Origin: Psychrobacter arcticus 273-4
GTDB lineage: Bacteria > Pseudomonadota > Gammaproteobacteria > Pseudomonadales > Moraxellaceae
Assembly (NCBI RefSeq): GCF_000012305.1
Contig: NC_007204.1
Span: 310,001-374,000, forward strand
Direction of reading: 5' to 3'
Length of the DNA stretch: 64,000 nucleotides
The first letter of the stretch is position 1. Every line of letters starts with the position of its first letter. Below the pieces are notes generated by a model. It ran no database searches and had not been told where the DNA came from. It saw nothing but the letters and a program-made list of their open reading frames with translations. This document shows positions 9,445 through 19,288 of this stretch, one piece after another. The translations under genes and the position numbers were made by a program.

Positions 9445-9767
9445 AAAAAATGGGTTAGGTACGGCTAAGGGCAGTAGATACTGGTCTTACCGACAATCTT
9501 GGATAAATGATACGTCATTTACTTGCAATTGCCTACCACTTACGACATTATTTACCGAACGCTTTCTTGCGTCATTTATTATTTATATTTTAAATTCATA
9601 GGCTTATGGTCATTTTTTTAGAAAAAATGTGCTAGAAATACATTTGATAGTGACTGATTTTGTATGAGTATGATTTTTTACAATGACCCATTCATCACTA
9701 CTGATGATTATTCACCTTATGTTTTTTGAACTTATTTGCTAAGACTTTCATAGTCAGAAGGGATATT
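9445..9767. other. Divergent bamE-fur intergenic region
   Basis: AT-rich 323-bp spacer with promoters for both genes by position. I found no convincing full Fur box and no open frame of note. Confidence 0.4.
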
Positions 9768-10202
9768 ATGGCTTCTTTTACCAACCAAGATTTACGTAGA
9801 GCGGGATTAAAAGTAACGTTACCGCGTATCAAAATTCTAGAGCTGCTTGAGAGTGCAGAGCTGCACCATATGAGCGCGGAAGAGGTTTATAAAGCACTGA
9901 TTGAGCAAGGCGAAGATGTGGGTTTAGCGACCGTTTATCGCGTGCTAACTCAGTTTGAGCAGGCAGGCATTGTCGAGCGTCACAACTTTGAAAACAATTT
10001 ATCAGTGTTTGAGATTACCCAAGAAGAGCATCACGACCATTTAGTTTGTGATAATTGCGGTAAGATTGTCGAATTTCATAATAAAGTGATTGAAGAAGAG
10101 CAGCTTAAAGTAGCGGCGGAGCATGGCTTTAAGCTATCGGGTCACTCTCTAGTACTATATGGTATCTGTAATGACCAAGCATGTAAGGACAGCGTAAAGT
10201 AA
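9768..10202 (+). CDS. fur: Ferric uptake regulator Fur
   Basis: Fur is the Fe(II)-dependent repressor of iron uptake genes. The 144-residue protein has an N-terminal winged helix (GLATVYRVLTQFEQAGIV, recognition helix about residues 52-69) and a C-terminal dimerisation/metal domain. That domain has EEHHDHLVC (residues 86-94), CDNCG (C94, C97) and a second pair, C134 and C139. The ATG at 9768 has AGAAGGG just upstream; a longer frame from 9726 adds non-conserved residues. It ends at a terminator shared with convergent pilU. Confidence 0.96.
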   Translation: MASFTNQDLRRAGLKVTLPRIKILELLESAELHHMSAEEVYKALIEQGEDVGLATVYRVLTQFEQAGIVERHNFENNLSVFEITQEEHHDHLVCDNCGKIVEFHNKVIEEEQLKVAAEHGFKLSGHSLVLYGICNDQACKDSVK

Positions 10203-10235
10203 GCATCAAAATATCGCTGAGAAAAAATCGTCATC

Positions 10236-10271
10236 AAAAAGCCCTCATCATTCATCTGTAAGGGCTTTTTT
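10236..10271. terminator. Bidirectional terminator fur / pilU
   Basis: AAAAAGCCCT pairs with AGGGCTTTTTT across a 15-nt loop. Confidence 0.85.
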
Positions 10272-10290
10272 GTGGCGATTTTTCTAGATA

Positions 10291-10359
10291 TATAGTTGAA
10301 ATACTTTAAAGTTGCACCAGTAGTACGTGTTGTATCGATATTACTTTTCACCGACTATA
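10291..10359 (-). repeat. Internally deleted copy of the 138-bp repeat (copy 1 of 18)
   Basis: Both ends of the family are present (TATAGTTGAAATACTTTAAAG and its partner CACCGACTATA), but about 69 bp of the hairpin core are missing, joining AAAG directly to TTGCACCAG. The result is 69 bp, half the normal length. Confidence 0.9.
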
Positions 10360-10392
10360 TAAAACATAATAACTGCGGTTAAAAATACATCA

Positions 10393-11514
10393 TTAGGTAA
10401 TGTCTAACGATAAACTATCTGCGCCTTCATCTAAGTTTGCCACGCCATTTTTGCTGCTGAGTTTGATTTTTAAGCGCAAATCATTGGGAGAATCAGCATG
10501 AAGAATAGCTTCTTTATAAGTAATTTCACCATTTTCATATAAATCAAACAAAGCTTGGTCAAAGGTTTGCATACCGCTATCACGTGAGCGTGTCATGACA
10601 TCTTTGATCTCATGCACATCACCTTTACGGATATGATCGCTAATCAGCTGTGAGTTTAACAATATTTCAATAGCGGCGCGGCGTCCCTTGCCATCAGGCG
10701 TTGGAATCAATTTCTGCGCGATAATGGCCTGCAAGTTAAGCGACAAATCCATAAACAATTGATTATGGCGACTGGCCTCAAAAAAGTGAATAATACGGTC
10801 GATTGCTTGGTTAGCATTATTGGCGTGCAAGGTTGCAAATACCAAATGCCCCGTTTCAGCATATTGAATCGCGTAACTCATGACTTCGAGATTACGAATC
10901 TCACCAATCAAAATAACGTCAGGTGCTTGGCGCAAGGTATTTTTTAGACCGGTTTCAAAAGAGTGGGTGTCGATACCGACTTCGCGCTGGGTAATAATAC
11001 AGCCGCGATGTTTATGGACAAACTCGATAGGGTCTTCTATGGTAATAATATGACCATGAGAATTTTGATTACGATGTCCTATCATGGCTGCAAGCGTGGT
11101 TGATTTACCAGTACCGGTTGCGCCAACTAATAAAACCAAACCGTGATTTTTCATTGCCAGCTCTTTTAGCGCTGGCGGCAGACGTAGCTCTTCGACAGTA
11201 GGGATTTTGTTTTCGATTTTCCTTAAAATCATCCCTGCCATGTCGCGCTGTATAAAAGCACTAACCCGAAAACGTGCTTGTTGCGCCTGATCAGTAATCG
11301 CAAACTGACACTCATGGGTCTCATCAAATTCTTTTTGCTGATTGACTGTCATGACACCTTTAACCAGCCTCATGGTTTGCTCAGCGGTCAAAGGTATTTT
11401 ACCAACAGGCAGTATTTTCCCATTGATTTTCATAGAAGGTGCGACATCGGCAGTGATAAAAAGGTCGGAGCCATTTTTATTAATCATCAATTGTAAAAGT
11501 TTATCAATGTCCAT
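10393..11514 (-). CDS. pilU: Twitching motility ATPase PilU
   Basis: PilU is the PilT-dependent accessory retraction ATPase of type IV pili, a cytoplasmic hexamer at the pilus base. The 373-residue protein has the N-terminal PAS-like half (NGSDLFITADVAPSMKING), Walker A GATGTGKST (residues 131-139), the Asp box TIEDPIEFVH, Walker B ILIGEIR and the His box TGHLVFATLHANNA. These distinguish a PilU-type from a PilT-type protein. It follows pilT on the same strand with a 175-bp gap, so the pair may be an operon or have a second promoter. Confidence 0.94.
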   Translation of the reverse strand: MDIDKLLQLMINKNGSDLFITADVAPSMKINGKILPVGKIPLTAEQTMRLVKGVMTVNQQKEFDETHECQFAITDQAQQARFRVSAFIQRDMAGMILRKIENKIPTVEELRLPPALKELAMKNHGLVLLVGATGTGKSTTLAAMIGHRNQNSHGHIITIEDPIEFVHKHRGCIITQREVGIDTHSFETGLKNTLRQAPDVILIGEIRNLEVMSYAIQYAETGHLVFATLHANNANQAIDRIIHFFEASRHNQLFMDLSLNLQAIIAQKLIPTPDGKGRRAAIEILLNSQLISDHIRKGDVHEIKDVMTRSRDSGMQTFDQALFDLYENGEITYKEAILHADSPNDLRLKIKLSSKNGVANLDEGADSLSLDIT

Positions 11515-11689
11515 AACGTACCTATATTTGCAAGAAAATGTGCAAGAAAATGTGCAATAAATAGAGTGAAACCTGCTTCAATAAACTTTTAAAAATCGTG
11601 AAAAATGAAAATTAATGTAAAGGGAGATTATCCAGAAATTTATAATCGTCACTAAGTTTTCCTGAAACGAATCGCCGATATTATTCCTA

Positions 11690-12742
11690 TTATAAAAAGG
11701 CTTCAGGCTGCTTAGCATAAGGTCGTGCAACGTCTTTGCTAATGGTGCCTCTCGCTACAAGATTTTTAAGGGCTTGATCGAGAGTAATCATGCCATCACC
11801 AGCACCCGTTTGGATAGCAGAATACATTTGAGCAATTTTGTTTTCACGTATCAAGTTACGAATAGCGGGCGTACCCAGCATAATCTCATGCGCGGCAACT
11901 CGCCCGCCTGTTTGACGACGTAAAAGCGTTTGCGAGACCACTGCTTGTAGTGACTCTGATAGCATTGCTCGAATCATGTCTTTTTCAGCAGCAGGGAATA
12001 CGTCGATCACACGGTCAATGGTTTTGGCAGCGGAACTGGTGTGTAAAGTTCCAAAGACTAAGTGTCCGGTTTCAGCGGCAGTGAGCGCTAAGCGTATGGT
12101 CTCAAGGTCACGTAGCTCACCAACTAGAATAATATCAGGATCTTCACGTAAAGCTGAGCGCAATGCCGGTTCGAAACCTAAGGTGTCGCGGTGTACTTCA
12201 CGCTGGTTAATTAAGCTCTTTTTTGACTCATGAACAAATTCAATCGGGTCTTCAATGGTCAAGATATGCTCTTTACGGGTTTCATTGATATAATCAATCA
12301 TGGCCGCCAGTGTGGTCGACTTACCTGAGCCGGTTGGACCAGTGACCAATACCACGCCACGCTTAAAGTCTGAGACACGCTTAAAAACTTCTCCCATACC
12401 TAGATCTTCCATGGTCAGAATTTTGGATGGAATCGTACGAAAGACAGCGCCTGCACCGCGATTTTGATTAAATGCGTTTACCCGAAAACGGGCCAAATCT
12501 GGAATCTCAAAAGAAAAATCCGTCTCAAAAAATTCTTCAAAGTCGGCACGTTGTCTATCATTCATGATGTCATAAATGAGTTGATGCACCACTTTATGAC
12601 TCATCTCTGGCATATTAATCCGAGTCATCTCGCCATCGACTCGAATCATCGCAGGCATACCGGCTGAAATATGTAAATCTGAAGCCTTAAGCTTGACGGC
12701 AAAACGCAGCAAGTCTTCAATTCTTAAATTTTGTTCAGCCAT
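11690..12742 (-). CDS. pilT: Type IV pilus retraction ATPase PilT
   Basis: PilT powers pilus retraction in twitching motility and DNA uptake. The 350-residue length is standard. Landmarks are KASDLHISAGMPAMIRVDG (residues 19-37), Walker A GPTGSGKST (135-143), Asp box LTIEDPIEFVH (161-171), Walker B DIILVGELRD (203-212), His box TGHLVFGTLHTSSA (225-238), and an AIRNLIRE motif near the C-terminus. It starts at 12742 and is divergent from yggS, as in Pseudomonas, where yggS and proC follow; no proC follows here. Confidence 0.97.
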   Translation of the reverse strand: MAEQNLRIEDLLRFAVKLKASDLHISAGMPAMIRVDGEMTRINMPEMSHKVVHQLIYDIMNDRQRADFEEFFETDFSFEIPDLARFRVNAFNQNRGAGAVFRTIPSKILTMEDLGMGEVFKRVSDFKRGVVLVTGPTGSGKSTTLAAMIDYINETRKEHILTIEDPIEFVHESKKSLINQREVHRDTLGFEPALRSALREDPDIILVGELRDLETIRLALTAAETGHLVFGTLHTSSAAKTIDRVIDVFPAAEKDMIRAMLSESLQAVVSQTLLRRQTGGRVAAHEIMLGTPAIRNLIRENKIAQMYSAIQTGAGDGMITLDQALKNLVARGTISKDVARPYAKQPEAFL

Positions 12743-13057
12743 AATCGAATATTCCTATCAATGAATAAGGTGTGCCAAAAGCAACATAGAAAGCAGGCGA
12801 TAAGCAAGATTTTATGACATTGTTTAAGCTAACCTCATTAAGGTGGGTTAGGCTTCACTATAATTCTTACTATTGCTAGAGCTTTTAGTGGCACATATTA
12901 AACCATGTAACAATATCATAACAAGACTGTGCTGAATTAACCATCTACTAACTGAATAAAATGCAAAAATAGCCTGACGGGTTTTTCAAATAGCAATAAC
13001 GCATCGCTATAATCACCTCTCTTTTATTTCTAACTCATTACATCAATAAGAGTTTTT
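12743..13057. other. Divergent pilT-yggS intergenic region
   Basis: AT-rich 315-bp spacer holding the promoters of two divergent genes by position. No repeat copy or small gene is recognised. Confidence 0.4.
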
Positions 13058-13813
13058 ATGAATATGTCTTCTCAGCAAGCACACAAGCATGTCGCAACCA
13101 ACCTTACCAATAATGAAGTAGGGGTTCAAAATCTGACTGAGAACTGGCAGCAGGTAAAGGCACAAGTAGCACAAGCATGCGAACAAGCGTTGCGGGCGCC
13201 GAGTAGTGTGACTTTGCTTGCGGTGTCCAAAACCAAATCTGCTGAGATGGTGGCGACATTGGCGCGTCAAGGACAGTATGATTTTGGCGAAAACTATCTA
13301 CAAGAAGCGATTGAAAAAATACAGTTGCTACATGAGCAAGTAGAATGCGAACATATTGTTTGGCACTATATTGGTAGTATTCAGCGTAACAAAACACGCG
13401 ATATTGCCGAGCATTTTGATTGGGTGCAAACGCTTGAGCGTGACATTATTGCCAAGCGTCTTAACAACCAACGTCCAGATGGGATGCTGCCGCTAAATGT
13501 CCTGATTCAGATTAATATCGATAATGAAGACACTAAGTCGGGCTGTCTGCCAGAGCAGCTTCCAGAATTAATAATAGACATTAAAAATTATAAGCGTTTG
13601 CAATTGCGCGGGTTGATGATTATTCCTGCTAAAGCAAACACCAATGCTTTTAAGCGAACCAAACAATTATTTGACGACATTAAGCGTACCCATCCAGAGC
13701 TAAGTCAATGGGATACGCTGAGCATGGGTATGAGTGATGATATGACCGATGCGATTGCTAATGGCTCGACCATGGTGCGTGTTGGTACTGCGATATTTGG
13801 TGCGCGTGCTTGA
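13058..13813 (+). CDS. yggS: PLP homeostasis protein YggS/PLPBP family
   Basis: Cytoplasmic PLP-binding protein with an alanine-racemase-like TIM-barrel fold that buffers pyridoxal phosphate; it has no known catalytic activity. The 251-residue protein has the PLP lysine in LAVSKTK (K58), FGENYLQEA (about 76-84), HYIGSIQRNK, the RGLMIIP segment and the C-terminal SMGMSDDMTDAI...GSTMVRVGTAIFG phosphate-binding region. The N-terminal 25 residues are an extension relative to E. coli YggS. A repeat copy with a tandem TACAA expansion begins three bases after the stop codon. Confidence 0.93.
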   Translation: MNMSSQQAHKHVATNLTNNEVGVQNLTENWQQVKAQVAQACEQALRAPSSVTLLAVSKTKSAEMVATLARQGQYDFGENYLQEAIEKIQLLHEQVECEHIVWHYIGSIQRNKTRDIAEHFDWVQTLERDIIAKRLNNQRPDGMLPLNVLIQINIDNEDTKSGCLPEQLPELIIDIKNYKRLQLRGLMIIPAKANTNAFKRTKQLFDDIKRTHPELSQWDTLSMGMSDDMTDAIANGSTMVRVGTAIFGARA

Positions 13814-13815
13814 TT

Positions 13816-13983
13816 TATAGTCGGTGAAAAGTAATATCGATACAATACAATACAATACAATACAATACAATACAATACGTACTACTGGTGCAAATTTTTC
13901 TTGCTTGCTGTGCCTACGCAGACAGAGGCTGCAAAAAATTTACACCAGCAATACGGTAGCGACTTTAAAGTATTTCAACTATA
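13816..13983 (+). repeat. 138-bp repeat family, copy 2, expanded by TACAA tandem repeat
   Basis: A full copy, 168 bp long because the TACAA unit near its left end is repeated seven times (13841-13875). The hairpin arms are the common mismatched pair (TACTACTGG / CCAGCAATAC). It abuts the end of yggS. Confidence 0.95.
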
Positions 13984-14061
13984 GTGAGTAAGCTTGGGAA
14001 TAAAAATTGTCATGAAGCCAATACTGACAGTACCCATAAATTACATCGTGTATTAAGTGAA

Positions 14062-15336
14062 TTAAATGACATCTTCAAATTTTGTCACCAGTAGTTGAGT
14101 AATTTTGAGGTTATCGGTCGCAATAATCTCAAAACGATAATTGGCATATTCGACACAGTCTGTCTTTTTAGGGATTTTACGCAGCATATACATCATAAAA
14201 CCGCTGATGGTTTCGTAATTTTGGCTATGCGGTAAATTGACCATGCCCAATGAGCGAATGACATCTTCAATGGGCGTCATGCCATCAATTAACCAAGAGT
14301 TGTCGGTGCGCTGGACAATCGGTTGCTCTTCTAAGGTGACCAGCTCGCCCATCACGATGCTCATCACATCTTTGAGCGTGATAACACCAACGACCAATGC
14401 ATACTCATTCACAATGACGGCAAAATCTGCACCCGTTGATTTAAACGTTTCCAGTACTTCGAACAACGATAAGGTATCGGGAATAAACAAGGCCGGTTTT
14501 AGCAACGCTTTGTCGGTTAAACAAACTTCTTGTTGTTCAAGTACTGAGGCTAAAAAGCTGCGTGATTCTACATAACCGATGATATGCTCTAAATCATCGT
14601 CGTTACAGACCAAGAATTTATTATGCGGCTGCTTAATCATCACAGCAACCACTTGTTCGGTGCTGGCTTTGGTATCAAAATAAACAATATGCTCACGTGG
14701 ATTCATGACTGAAGTCACGGTACGCTCTTGCATCTCAAAGATATTTTCGATGAGATGATGCTCTTGATGCTTAATGACGCCAGCTTCCGCACCAGCATCC
14801 ATCACCGCATAAATATCCTCTGAGGTCATTTCATCTTGGCGTACAGTTGACACACCTATGAGTTTAAACAGTAAGTTTGCCGCCCCATCAAATACCCAAA
14901 TAATAGGCTTAAAGATAAAAATAAAGAAAATCATCGGTCGCACCATTTTGACCGCGATAGGTTCAGCGTTGGACATTGCCAAACGCTTGGGCATCAAGTC
15001 TGCAAACAACACAAACATACTGGTGACCAATATAAATGACACCACGGACGCTGCCGTCTCATTACCAAATAGACGTTGTAAATAAGGACTGACAGCGGAT
15101 TCACCAATGACCCCTGCTAAGATGGCGACCGCATTGAGTGCCACTTGTACCACGGTAATAAAGCTGCCGGGTTGCTCTTGCATGTTGAGCACATCCAGCG
15201 CCCGTACTTCGCCTTCCTTGGCCATGACTTGTAACTTGATTTTACGGGCGGAGGCGAGCGCCAACTCCGAACTGGAAACGATAGCGCTTAGCGCAATTAA
15301 TATAAAAATAAACACACCAGCGGTTAGCAAGCTCAT
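14062..15336 (-). CDS. paeA: PaeA-type (YtfL) CNNM/CBS-domain polyamine exporter
   Basis: E. coli PaeA (YtfL) exports putrescine and cadaverine. The 424-residue protein has a DUF21/CNNM membrane domain (about residues 1-170, with ARKIKLQVMAKEG and FADLMPKRLAMS), a CBS pair (about 200-335, including NPREHIVYFD and DFAVIVNEYALVVGVIT) and a C-terminal CorC/HlyC domain with SWLIDGMTPIEDV and MLRKIPKKTD. By eye it aligns with E. coli YtfL along its whole length, better than with YfjD or CorC. It stands alone, convergent with the repeat next to yggS. Transport of polyamines here is family knowledge, not visible in the sequence. Confidence 0.85.
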   Translation of the reverse strand: MSLLTAGVFIFILIALSAIVSSSELALASARKIKLQVMAKEGEVRALDVLNMQEQPGSFITVVQVALNAVAILAGVIGESAVSPYLQRLFGNETAASVVSFILVTSMFVLFADLMPKRLAMSNAEPIAVKMVRPMIFFIFIFKPIIWVFDGAANLLFKLIGVSTVRQDEMTSEDIYAVMDAGAEAGVIKHQEHHLIENIFEMQERTVTSVMNPREHIVYFDTKASTEQVVAVMIKQPHNKFLVCNDDDLEHIIGYVESRSFLASVLEQQEVCLTDKALLKPALFIPDTLSLFEVLETFKSTGADFAVIVNEYALVVGVITLKDVMSIVMGELVTLEEQPIVQRTDNSWLIDGMTPIEDVIRSLGMVNLPHSQNYETISGFMMYMLRKIPKKTDCVEYANYRFEIIATDNLKITQLLVTKFEDVI

Positions 15337-15443
15337 GACATACTCGGATAAAAATAGGTAAGGTAGATAGATTGAAAATAATAGTTGGAAGGTTTTAAGG
15401 TAAAAGGAATTGTATCATTAGCATTTATTTATGCACAAAAACT

Positions 15444-15468
15444 AAAAAAGCTGGGCAAGCACCCAGCT
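15444..15468 (-). terminator. Terminator downstream of nadE
   Basis: AGCTGGG/CCCAGCT stem with a six-base loop; on the minus strand it is followed by a T run. Confidence 0.8.
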
Positions 15469-15580
15469 AATTATAAAACAGTTTTATGATATTGGATAAA
15501 AACTTAAATTTATCAAACCTTTAAAAGAGTGATCTAAAAGGTTGTTGATGAATTTAGTATCAAGGCTTAGGTATCAAGGC

Positions 15581-17284
15581 TTAGCTTTTTATTGACCATT
15601 TATTAACGAGTGGATAACGGCGCTCACGACCAAAGGCTTTATGGCTAATCTTAGTGCCAATTGGTGCCTGTGAGCGCTTGTACTCACTATTATCGACCAT
15701 TTGGATCACCTTAGCGACCAAATCAGCATCAAAGCCCTTATCTACAATATCTTGATAGCCCATATCTTCATCAATATATGACATTAAGATACCGTCTAGA
15801 ACATCATAATCAGGCAAACTGTCTTGGTCTTTTTGATCGGGACGTAGCTCAGCGGATGGCGGACGAGTAATGACGCGTTCAGGGATAACCGGTGTATCTT
15901 CTAAACGGTTGCGATAGCTGGCCAGTTTATAAACTTGTGACTTATACACGTCTTTTAAGACGTCAAAGCCGCCAGCCATATCACCGTATAAGGTTGAGTA
16001 GCCAACTGCCAATTCTGATTTATTCCCTGTGGTGATGACCAAATGCCCAAATTTATTAGACAATGCCATTAGTACGACACCGCGTGCACGTGCTTGAATG
16101 TTTTCTTCGGTGGTATCGGCTGGCGACTTGTTGAATAGTGGCGCAAGGGTATGACGGATACCTTCGACCGCATCAAAAATAGGACAAACCGTATAAGAAA
16201 CATTGAGACGGCGTGCTTGGGCTTGGGCGTCCTCTAAGCTGATTTGTGAGGTATATTCATAAGGCATCATGACCGCATAAACTTTATCAGCGCCCAATGC
16301 GTCAACAGCGATACATAGTGTCAATGCTGAATCAATGCCGCCTGATAAGCCAACGATGATGCCAGTAAACCCTGAAAGATTGACATAATCACGCAAGCCG
16401 ACGACCAATGCTTGGTACATCTCTGATTCACGGCTTAATGACAAAGGTGCTTTTGCTTGTATATCAAATTTTGCTGTTTTTACATCAAAGCTTGCCAGCA
16501 GTAACTGATTCATAAAGCGTGAGGCTTCATGTGCGACGCTGCCGTCTGCTTGAATGGCCATAGAGCCGCCGTCAAATACCAAATCATCTTGACCACCAAC
16601 GGCATTGAGATAAACAATAGGTAAGTTGTTTTCACGGCTACGCTTGGTCAGCATGGTTTTGCGGGCATCTTGTTTTTCAATCTCAAATGGTGAAGCGTTT
16701 AAGCTCACAATAAGATCAGCGCCTTGCTTTTTGAGCTCAGCAATAGGACCTTTTCCCCATAAATCTTCACAGATAAGCAAACCAATGGTGATGCCTTTAT
16801 AATCAAATAAGACTTGATTGCGTCCTTTATCAAAGTAACGGCGCTCGTCAAAGACGCCGTAGTTTGGCAAGATTTGCTTGTGATAAAAGCCTTTTTGATG
16901 ACCGTTATGCAAGATAGCGGCTGAGTTAAAGGTGCCATGATGATCAACATGCGGATAGCCAACAATCATTACGATATCATCGATGTCGCTTAGAGTAGAT
17001 AGCGCGCTTTTGATACGTCCTGAAAGACTAGGACGTAGCAACAAATCTTGCGGCGGATAGCCCAATAAGGCCAGCTCTGGAAAAATAATGACATCAGCAC
17101 CTTGCTCACGTGCTTGCAGTGCTAGGGTGCGCATTTTTTCAGCATTGGCTTTGATATCGCCAACTAAGAAGTGTGATTGGGCTAGGGCAAACGTAACGCT
17201 ATCTTGCGATTTTGAAGCTTGATGGCCCTTATTAGAAGATGTAAGGTTGGGGTTGTCAGTGTCTTTTGCGGTGTCTTTTGACAT
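15581..17284 (-). CDS. nadE: Glutamine-dependent NAD+ synthase
   Basis: Converts deamido-NAD to NAD using ammonia channelled from glutamine. The 567-residue protein joins an N-terminal nitrilase-type glutaminase, with catalytic E70, K136 (YHKQILPNYGVFDE) and C172 (LLICEDLWG), to a C-terminal synthetase with the ATP-binding P-loop SGGIDSA (314-320) and TTGNKSELAVGY. I placed the start at 17284, where TAGGA precedes ATG. A frame to 17350 adds 22 unlikely residues. The first 28 residues are a polar extension before the domain. It has its own terminator and sits alone between paeA and a 780-bp spacer. Confidence 0.95.
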   Translation of the reverse strand: MSKDTAKDTDNPNLTSSNKGHQASKSQDSVTFALAQSHFLVGDIKANAEKMRTLALQAREQGADVIIFPELALLGYPPQDLLLRPSLSGRIKSALSTLSDIDDIVMIVGYPHVDHHGTFNSAAILHNGHQKGFYHKQILPNYGVFDERRYFDKGRNQVLFDYKGITIGLLICEDLWGKGPIAELKKQGADLIVSLNASPFEIEKQDARKTMLTKRSRENNLPIVYLNAVGGQDDLVFDGGSMAIQADGSVAHEASRFMNQLLLASFDVKTAKFDIQAKAPLSLSRESEMYQALVVGLRDYVNLSGFTGIIVGLSGGIDSALTLCIAVDALGADKVYAVMMPYEYTSQISLEDAQAQARRLNVSYTVCPIFDAVEGIRHTLAPLFNKSPADTTEENIQARARGVVLMALSNKFGHLVITTGNKSELAVGYSTLYGDMAGGFDVLKDVYKSQVYKLASYRNRLEDTPVIPERVITRPPSAELRPDQKDQDSLPDYDVLDGILMSYIDEDMGYQDIVDKGFDADLVAKVIQMVDNSEYKRSQAPIGTKISHKAFGRERRYPLVNKWSIKS

Positions 17285-18064
17285 TGTTATTGTTCCTATC
17301 AATAGGTTGTTTAAATTTGTTAGATGTCTCTTGGTTTCAAATAAAACCAAATTAAAATATGTTTCCGAAATCCACTCAAAATATGTATTTTCAATTATTT
17401 ACTCAAAATAAGGTGCTTAATATAGTGCATCAGTATCATGAGCATCAAACATGTATAGGCATGAATGTCATGCAAATCTACCATCTCGATTTATGCAGCA
17501 CTGCTCTAAACATAATGCTAAATATCGTCTAGAGTAAGATAACAGGCGCGAAGTTGTTTTAAAAACGCTAGAGGCTTATCTTGATAAAAGTAAATAAAGC
17601 CAAACCAACAGAGCGCCATTTGAAAGCGTAAATGAATACCTTTAGTATAACATCAATTGATGCTACTAATAGAACCAGCCAGTGATTTAGCCCTCTAGAT
17701 GGCAGATATAAAAGTGCATAAAAAGCGCATATTCCCTATGTTTTTGTTAAGATAATTCTGCTCTATAGGTTTTGGCAATCAACATCAATGACGATACAGG
17801 CACTATTAAATTTACTATCAAGAAAGTTGTAAGTAAAGGTTACAACATAGCCTTATTTATTTGAGTGATCTTGTTGCATAATATGTTTTTTCTATTAGCT
17901 TGCTTAAGCCTATAAAAGCAGATATTTTATCTAAATCTGTACTGCCCAAAACCTTCGCTAATGGATGAAAATTACAAACATAACCTGTGATTTAGACAAC
18001 CCATTTATAAACTTTATAGTAGAACCGTATTAGGTTTCTGCTGGTCACCCTTGGTTTGTACCCT
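17285..18064. other. Intergenic region nadE / AI-2E-family gene, nothing recognised
   Basis: About 780 bp, AT-rich and stop-rich in all frames. It separates two divergent genes. No repeat copy, RNA gene or plausible small protein was identified. Confidence 0.4.
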
Positions 18065-19204
18065 ATGATTGAAAACTGGACAAAAGAATTTATTATTCAG
18101 CGCTTGCTGGCAATTACTTTATTGGTCGTGCTCTTTGTGCTATGTTTTCAAGTGGTACGGTTTTTTATTGTGCCGGCACTGTGGGGAGCAATTTTGGCGT
18201 ATGTGACCTTTCCTATTTATAACTTTTTTCATCAAAGGGTCAGATTTAGCTCAAATTTTAGTGCAACGATTATGACCGTCAGTATTACTTTGATGATAGG
18301 CGTGCCATTGGTAGCCGGTATTTTTATCTTACAGCAAGAAGCGTTAAGCCTGATCAGTAATTTGGTCTATCGTATTAAAGCGGGCTATCTGGACGTGCCT
18401 GACTCTGTCAAAGACTTGCCGGTGATAGGGCAGCAGGTCAAAGATGTGCTTTGGAGAGTCAATAAAAACCCTGCAGGGACGCTAGAGACTTTTCGTCTTT
18501 GGGTACAGTCGCATCTGTATTACGGCAAAATTGCCTTTGACGTCGTGTTCAGTAGTCTTGCCAAACTTGGTATGGCGCTTATGACGTTGTTTTTCTTTTA
18601 TCGTGACGGCACAAGCTTGGTTCGCCAAATTCGCCAAGCGCTGCGTAATATCATCGGCAATCGTATCGATGGTTATATTGATTCTGTCGGTACCACCACG
18701 CGTGCAGTAGTTTACGGTATTGGGCTGACAGCCTTAGCGCAGGCGCTATTGGCGGGTATCGGCTATTATTTTGCCAGTGCACCAAGTCCTATTTTGATGA
18801 CGATATTGACGTTTATCATTGCTTTAATCCCGTTTGGTACACCATTCGTTTGGGGCAGCATATCGCTTTTTCTGCTCAGTCAAGGGCATACGGTTGAAGG
18901 TATCGGCTTGGCACTGTGGGGCATCTTAGTGATTAGCTGGGTTGATAACCTTATTCGTCCTATCGTCATTAGTGGCGCGACCAAAATTCCTTTCATTATC
19001 ATCTTTATTGGGGTGTTAGGCGGCCTGACTGCTTTTGGTTTTGTCGGTTTATTCATCGGTCCTGTGGTGTTGGCAATCGGACTGGCAGTATGGCGTGAAT
19101 GGATCTCGCAGCATAAGAATGAGCTATTTGCTCAGCAAGAAGAGTTGGCTCAAGGTAAAAACCTGATTAAAGTGAATGAGCCAAGCCAAGACACACCTTT
19201 ATAA
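18065..19204 (+). CDS. AI-2E transporter family (PerM/TqsA-like) permease
   Basis: Inner-membrane protein of 379 residues with the family layout. Two hydrophobic helices come at the N-terminus (LAITLLVVLFVLCFQVVRFF and a following segment), then a cytoplasmic stretch with long amphipathic helices (about residues 90-160). Clustered C-terminal helices follow, with the conserved IPFGTPFVWG and the segment ISWVDNLIRPIVISG. Members have been linked to autoinducer-2 export, sodium/proton exchange or unknown transport; the substrate here is unknown. The ATG at 18065 is preferred over an in-frame TTG nine bases upstream; neither has a clear Shine-Dalgarno. pdxB follows 84 bp downstream. Confidence 0.85.
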   Translation: MIENWTKEFIIQRLLAITLLVVLFVLCFQVVRFFIVPALWGAILAYVTFPIYNFFHQRVRFSSNFSATIMTVSITLMIGVPLVAGIFILQQEALSLISNLVYRIKAGYLDVPDSVKDLPVIGQQVKDVLWRVNKNPAGTLETFRLWVQSHLYYGKIAFDVVFSSLAKLGMALMTLFFFYRDGTSLVRQIRQALRNIIGNRIDGYIDSVGTTTRAVVYGIGLTALAQALLAGIGYYFASAPSPILMTILTFIIALIPFGTPFVWGSISLFLLSQGHTVEGIGLALWGILVISWVDNLIRPIVISGATKIPFIIIFIGVLGGLTAFGFVGLFIGPVVLAIGLAVWREWISQHKNELFAQQEELAQGKNLIKVNEPSQDTPL

Positions 19205-19288
19205 GCGCATTTATAGTAAAGCAATTGCTTAAAGCGCCTAAAGTAATACATAAGATTATCCACAATCAATCAGGCGGTCACGAATACT

